36,285 bases of DNA, taken from positions 1 to 36,285 of the forward strand of contig JAAYLE010000012.1 in NCBI GenBank assembly GCA_012522085.1, given 5' to 3'. Shown in pieces: positions 32,309 through 36,285 of this stretch. The notes under the pieces were generated by a model. That model was given only the letters and a program-made list of their open reading frames with translations, had not been told where the DNA came from and made no database searches. Every line of letters starts with the position of its first letter. Positions within the stretch are counted from its first letter, which is position 1. Source of the stretch: Bacillota bacterium (GTDB taxonomy: Bacteria > Bacillota > Limnochordia > JAAZLZ01). The position numbers were made by a program, and so were the translations under genes.

Positions 32309-33234
32309 GGGATATCCTTCCCCCCCGATAAGAGATAAAGTACAGCCATGCGGACAGCCACCCCATTGGTGACTTGTTCATTGATGCTAGCACGGGGATC
32401 CTCAGCTACATCGGAGGTGATCTCCACCCCCAGGTTAGTGGGGCCGGGATGAATAATCAACACGTCATCTTTAGCTCGGTCGAGGCGCCTGCGATTAAGT
32501 CCGTAGAGGGCCGAGTACTCCCGTAGAGATGGAAACAGACCGGCGACTTGCCTTTCCTTTTGGATGCGAAGCATGTTGATTACATCCACGCGGGGAATGA
32601 CCTCATCGAAATCATGGCTTACCTCCACGCCCATCTCCTCGATTCCTTGGGGAATCAAGGTGGGAGGGCCAATCACCGTTACTTTGGCTCCCATTTTCGT
32701 CAAGCCCCAGATATTGGAGCGAGCCACCCGGCTATGTAGAATATCGCCCACGATGGCCACATGCAACCCTTCGATGGAGCCCTTCTTGTCCTTGATGGTA
32801 AACAGGTCAAGCAAGGCTTGGGTGGGATGTTCATGGGCCCCATCACCCGCATTGATCACGCTGATTTGGACTGTTTCGGCAAGCAATCTAGCACTGCCCG
32901 CAGCATAATGACGGATAACAACAAAATCGGCCCCTAGGGCCTCGATGGTCTTGGCAGTGTCCTTGAGGGACTCTCCTTTGGCTACACTGCTCAGATTGGT
33001 AGAAATGTTGACTACATCGACACTCATCCACTTGCCCGCCAGTTCAAAGGAAGTACGGGTTCTAGTGCTTGGTTCGTAGAAAAGATTCACCATTACCCGG
33101 CCCCTTAAAGTGGGGAGTTTCTTGATGGGTCGGGTGAAAATCTCTTTGCAAGGTTCTGCCGTATCCAAAATCAGTTGGATTTCATCTCTGCTGAGGTCCT
33201 GCAGACCCAAGAGATGCTTGCGTGTCCAAGACAT
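32305..33234 (-). CDS. pyrB: Aspartate carbamoyltransferase catalytic subunit
   Basis: Carbamoyl phosphate + aspartate to carbamoyl-aspartate. It is 309 aa. The carbamoyl-phosphate loop is EPSTRTRTSFE (54-64) and the second signature is GDGAHEHPTQALLDLFTI. There is no pyrI regulatory subunit, as usual in Bacillota. GGGAGG lies upstream of the ATG. The gap from the pyrR stop is only 14 bases, leaving no room for the second attenuator found in B. subtilis. Confidence 0.96.
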   Translation of the reverse strand: MSWTRKHLLGLQDLSRDEIQLILDTAEPCKEIFTRPIKKLPTLRGRVMVNLFYEPSTRTRTSFELAGKWMSVDVVNISTNLSSVAKGESLKDTAKTIEALGADFVVIRHYAAGSARLLAETVQISVINAGDGAHEHPTQALLDLFTIKDKKGSIEGLHVAIVGDILHSRVARSNIWGLTKMGAKVTVIGPPTLIPQGIEEMGVEVSHDFDEVIPRVDVINMLRIQKERQVAGLFPSLREYSALYGLNRRRLDRAKDDVLIIHPGPTNLGVEITSDVAEDPRASINEQVTNGVAVRMAVLYLLSGGKDIP

Positions 33235-33248
33235 GAGTGCGCCTCCCT

Positions 33249-33788
<540 letters not shown>

Positions 33789-33810
33789 TTAGTCGCCCCC
33801 TTGCTGTCAC

Positions 33811-33887
33811 AAAAAAAGCTTGCCATTACCGGCAAGCCTAGGATGTCCATACCATATGCCAATTCCTTGCCAGTCTCGCCGGACTGG
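33811..33887 (-). promoter_or_regulatory. PyrR-dependent attenuator upstream of pyrR
   Basis: On the minus strand the anti-antiterminator CCAGTC-CGGCGA-GACTGG (33887-33870) carries AGTCCGGCGAGACT, which matches the PyrR-binding consensus ARUCCNGNGAGGYU at all but one position. The terminator GCTTGCC/GGCAAGC plus seven T lies at 33837-33811. An alternative antiterminator can form, because ACTGGCAAG of the first hairpin pairs with CTTGCCGGT of the terminator arm. When UMP is high, PyrR would stabilise the first hairpin and allow termination. Confidence 0.88.
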
Positions 33888-33917
33888 ATTAAAGGAAACC
33901 GATGGATATCTGGATAG

Positions 33918-33946
33918 ATTATAACAGGTATGAGGAGGATATTCAA
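33918..33946 (-). promoter_or_regulatory. Sigma-A promoter of the pyr operon
   Basis: Minus strand TTGAAT (33946-33941), a 17-base spacer and a perfect TATAAT (33923-33918). The -35 box overlaps the stop codon of the rluD-family gene. The expected start is near 33911, ahead of the PyrR attenuator. Confidence 0.85.
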
Positions 33947-34863
33947 TCACCTTTGTCCCTACTTCGCATTAACTCTAAGAGCGCGGCCATGTCTTCAGGG
34001 ACCGGAGACTCAAACTCCATGTATTCCCCACTGCGGGGATGCTTGAAACCTAGCACCGCGGCATGAAGAGCTTGGCCCTGGAAATCCCACTCATTGGATT
34101 TGGGTCCGTAGACCGCATCACCAACAAGGGGATGACCAAGATGGGCCAGGTGCACCCGAATTTGATGGGTGCGTCCCGTCTCTAACCGGCACCGCAGCAG
34201 CGAATACCCCTTGAACTCTTCCAGGACTTGAAAGCAAGTAATTGCTTGTCGTCCTTTCCCCTCAGGAAGAACAGCCATTTTCTTGCGATGCCGAGGATGC
34301 CGTCCGATGGGAGCGTCGATGCAGCCCCTAGGCGCGCGTAAATGCCCATAGACAATGGCAAGGTATTCCCTCTTGACCGTTCGCCTTTGAAACTGACCTC
34401 CGAGGCGATAATGGGCGTAATTATTCTTGGCCACCACCAACAGCCCCGAAGTATCCTTGTCTAGTCGGTGAACGATCCCGGGCCGGTCAGTCCCCCCGAT
34501 ATCCGATAGGTTGCCGCAACGGCCCAACAGGGCATTAACCAAAGTCCCGCGCAGATTGCCCGCGGCGGGATGGACCACCATCCCCCTCGGCTTGTTCAAT
34601 ACCAACAGATCATCGTCTTCGAAATAAACGTCCAACGGCAGGCGCTCGGGCTCAAGGTCCAATGGCTCAGGCGGAGGCAGCGCAACTTGAATCAAGTCAT
34701 TCTCCCGCACTCGATAGCTGGCTTTGACGGGCTTGCCGTTGACCTGTACTTCTCCTTCTTCGATGAGGCGCTGAATAAAAGTCCGGGAAAACTCGGCCAG
34801 CTCTCTCCGGAGGAAGCTGTCTAGGCGTTCGCCGCCCTCTTTGATGCGAAACTCCCATCTCAT
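33943..34863 (-). CDS. RluD/YlyB family 23S rRNA pseudouridine synthase
   Basis: RluA-family pseudouridine synthase, 306 aa, orthologous by position to B. subtilis ylyB. An N-terminal S4 RNA-binding domain (about 10-60) is followed by the catalytic domain with HRLDKDTSGLLVVAKN (132-147, catalytic D135) and RTHQIRVHLAHLGHPLVGD. The exact uridine targets are inferred only from the RluD resemblance. The ATG overlaps the lspA stop (ATGA), with GGGAG upstream. Confidence 0.93.
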   Translation of the reverse strand: MRWEFRIKEGGERLDSFLRRELAEFSRTFIQRLIEEGEVQVNGKPVKASYRVRENDLIQVALPPPEPLDLEPERLPLDVYFEDDDLLVLNKPRGMVVHPAAGNLRGTLVNALLGRCGNLSDIGGTDRPGIVHRLDKDTSGLLVVAKNNYAHYRLGGQFQRRTVKREYLAIVYGHLRAPRGCIDAPIGRHPRHRKKMAVLPEGKGRQAITCFQVLEEFKGYSLLRCRLETGRTHQIRVHLAHLGHPLVGDAVYGPKSNEWDFQGQALHAAVLGFKHPRSGEYMEFESPVPEDMAALLELMRSRDKGD

Positions 34864-35300
34864 TTCGCTGCTCTCCCGCCGAGAAGCTCCCAAAAAAGCA
34901 GCGCCACACCAATGACAATGGCTCCGTCAGCCACATTGAACACCGGCCAAAAACCTACATCGATGAAGTCAATCACCCTGCCTACACGCAAACGGTCAAT
35001 CAAGTTGCCAACCGCCCCGGCCAAACCAAGAGACAAGCCGCAACACAGAAGCGGACTTCGCTTCGTCATTGGGTAGACCAGTTTGACAACCAAGACTACC
35101 AACAGAACCATCACGCCGAAGAACAGCCAGTTCTGATGGGGAAATAAGCCAAATGCGCCGCCCGGATTTTGCGCATGGGTTAGGTAGACAAGCCCCCCCA
35201 ACAAGGGTCTTGCATCCCCTAGGGCGACATGGCGTTGGATCCAGAGTTTAGTCAGTTGATCGACGGCAACGATACCAAAGCCCAGGCCAAGATAGCGCAC
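34860..35300 (-). CDS. lspA: Lipoprotein signal peptidase (signal peptidase II)
   Basis: Integral-membrane aspartyl protease that removes signal peptides from diacylated prolipoproteins. It is 146 aa with four hydrophobic segments. The conserved blocks are QNPGGAFG, GNLIDRLRVGRVIDFIDV and FNVADGAI, with catalytic aspartates D111 and D125. GTG is the start; the CAGGGGG site about 11 bases upstream is distant. The order ylyA-lspA-ylyB-pyrR matches B. subtilis. Confidence 0.95.
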   Translation of the reverse strand: MRYLGLGFGIVAVDQLTKLWIQRHVALGDARPLLGGLVYLTHAQNPGGAFGLFPHQNWLFFGVMVLLVVLVVKLVYPMTKRSPLLCCGLSLGLAGAVGNLIDRLRVGRVIDFIDVGFWPVFNVADGAIVIGVALLFWELLGGRAAK

Positions 35301-35334
35301 GAGTACTCAGCCCCCTGACGATCAGTCCCGTCAC

Positions 35335-35363
35335 ATCGTACCATAACAAGCATCTTTTCTCAA
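35335..35363 (-). promoter_or_regulatory. Sigma-A promoter of lspA and the rluD-family gene
   Basis: Minus strand TTGAGA (35363-35358), a 17-base spacer and TACGAT (35340-35335), in the gap after the ylyA-like gene. The -35 overlaps that gene's stop codon. Confidence 0.65.
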
Positions 35364-36025
35364 TCGCGCCGGGACTCTTCTTCGCTCGGGGGAGGATAGA
35401 TATCGTCTAAGTCGGTGACTCCTTCACCTAAATCCTCGATCCCATCGATGGCCGAGACTAATCCTTGAGCTTCGTCAGCTTCGATGTACACATCTTCGTA
35501 ATCGATGGCCCCGGGGACATCTTGAGGCGAATTGGCCGTTCCGTAGCGGGCAAGGTCTTGCCACGTGTCCTCGCCATCGTAGATGACGCTGTCTTGCCGG
35601 TCGGTAAAGCTGCGGTGAAAAGATAGGACCTCTTCCTCTACGGGGCGACGTCTTTCGGCCTCATCTTCAGCCAGCTCTTGACAGCGTACACAAGTGGTGG
35701 CAGCAGGCAATGCCCGCAGTCGGTCAATATCGATGGGCAGCCCGCAGCTTTCACAGATCCCATAGGTACCGTCCTCTAGTCGTTCCATGGCCTCATGGAC
35801 CATGGCCAGCTCGAGTCGAGCATTATCCCTCAGCCCCACGTCCTTGCTCCGCTCAAAAGTCTCTGAGCCCAGATCTGTTGAATGTTGATCATAACTAGAC
35901 AGCTCCTGGACTGAGTCTTTCTGGGATTGGGCAAGGTTTCGCTCCAAATTGGCCAAAGTCTCCTCTAGTCGCCCTTCTTCCCTTTCCAGGAGACGCCGAA
36001 ACTCCCTCTTGCGTTCTTGTTCCAT
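35360..36025 (-). CDS. TraR/DksA family zinc-finger protein (YlyA/YteA type)
   Basis: About 221 aa. A long N-terminal helical region (about 1-85, coiled-coil like, highly charged) leads to a DksA-type zinc finger ICESCG...CVRC with C91, C94, C112 and C115, then an acidic C-terminal tail. The YteA/YlyA family is linked to sporulation; B. subtilis YlyA affects sigma-G-dependent transcription by contacting RNA polymerase. The same role here is inferred from homology and position next to lspA. ATG at 36025 has GAGGAGG 6 bases upstream, overlapping the stop of the preceding gene. Confidence 0.88.
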   Translation of the reverse strand: MEQERKREFRRLLEREEGRLEETLANLERNLAQSQKDSVQELSSYDQHSTDLGSETFERSKDVGLRDNARLELAMVHEAMERLEDGTYGICESCGLPIDIDRLRALPAATTCVRCQELAEDEAERRRPVEEEVLSFHRSFTDRQDSVIYDGEDTWQDLARYGTANSPQDVPGAIDYEDVYIEADEAQGLVSAIDGIEDLGEGVTDLDDIYPPPSEEESRRD

Positions 36026-36036
36026 GATTAACCTCC

Positions 36037-36279
36037 TCAAATCTGTCGGAGGGTGAGAGTCTCATGGACGATCCTAACGATCTCAGCGATGAAGCGGCCG
36101 ATGACAGGCAGATTCAGCGAAGCAAGTCGCCCAAGGCCGATCAAAAAGATCGAACCGACCACGGAAAAGCCGACGGCAATGCCAAAACCCCGCATCAGAC
36201 CGGCCCAAAAATTAATGAAGAGCAAGCGGCGCGGGCGGCGATAAAGCTCTATATGTTCTGCCAAAGCGGCCTTTTCCAT
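36037..36279 (-). CDS. DUF5665 family small membrane protein
   Basis: An 80-aa protein with a charged N-terminus (EHIELYRRPRRLLFINFWAG) and one or two hydrophobic segments (about 29-52, including GFGIAVGFSVVGSIFLIGLG), matching the DUF5665 layout as I recall it. Function unknown. The ATG is only 6 bases from the window edge, with GAAGGG upstream, so a longer form cannot be excluded. It ends 12 bases before the ylyA-like ATG. Confidence 0.75.
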   Translation of the reverse strand: MEKAALAEHIELYRRPRRLLFINFWAGLMRGFGIAVGFSVVGSIFLIGLGRLASLNLPVIGRFIAEIVRIVHETLTLRQI

Positions 36280-36285
36280 CCCTTC

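Overview
The window is a chromosomal housekeeping segment from an endospore-forming, moderately GC-rich member of the Bacillota (Firmicutes). The evidence is a full-length Spo0A, RemA, a YlyA/YteA-type TraR/DksA protein, RqcH, PyrR-type attenuation, class 1B PyrD with PyrK, and gene order close to Bacillus subtilis (ylyA-lspA-ylyB-pyr; yloA|yloB-yloC-remA-gmk-rpoZ-priA-def-fmt-rsmB). The missing B. subtilis-style insertions and the added DUF116 and YugP genes suggest a deep-branching clostridial or Limnochordia-like lineage; this is an inference. There are no rRNA genes, insertion sequences, prophage or CRISPR.

All protein genes but one lie on the minus strand, so transcription mostly runs from high to low coordinates. 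In that order: (i) 36279-33943 holds a DUF5665 membrane protein, a ylyA-like zinc-finger protein, lspA and an rluD-family pseudouridine synthase. (ii) 33946-23952 is a pyrimidine unit, pyrR-pyrB-pyrC-pyrF-carA-like-pyrK-pyrD-pyrE. It starts with a clear promoter and a PyrR attenuator and continues with short gaps into two half-size UPF0016/TMEM165 transporters, a membrane Clp-fold protease, purE and an N-acetylmuramoyl-L-alanine amidase. (iii) 23863-15326 is the purine operon purL-F-M-N-H-D. It starts with a consensus promoter and a PRPP-type (ykkC subtype 2b) riboswitch with its own terminator, and ends with a strong terminator overlapping the rqcH stop codon. (iv) rqcH (13639-15333) is the only plus-strand protein gene. 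(v) Divergent from it is a promoter and an unexplained leader of about 130 nt upstream of a secreted TPR protein and a SERCA-type Ca2+ ATPase. (vi) A separate promoter drives yicC-remA-gmk-rpoZ. After a terminator come priA-def-fmt-DUF116-yugP-rsmB, then spo0A with its own sigma-H-like promoter. (vii) A tRNA-Pro(CGG) with a perfect promoter lies on the plus strand at the left edge.

The most striking point is in the pyrimidine operon. The carA homologue keeps the CarA fold but has lost the whole glutaminase triad (Cys to Gly, His to Arg, Glu to Pro), and carB is absent from the operon. It looks like a conserved pseudo-amidotransferase rather than a broken gene. The pur operon likewise lacks purQ, purS, purC, purK and purB, and purE has moved into the PyrR-controlled unit. 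PRPP is the substrate of PyrE and PurF, a ligand that modulates PyrR, and the likely riboswitch ligand, so the two pathways look jointly controlled around PRPP.
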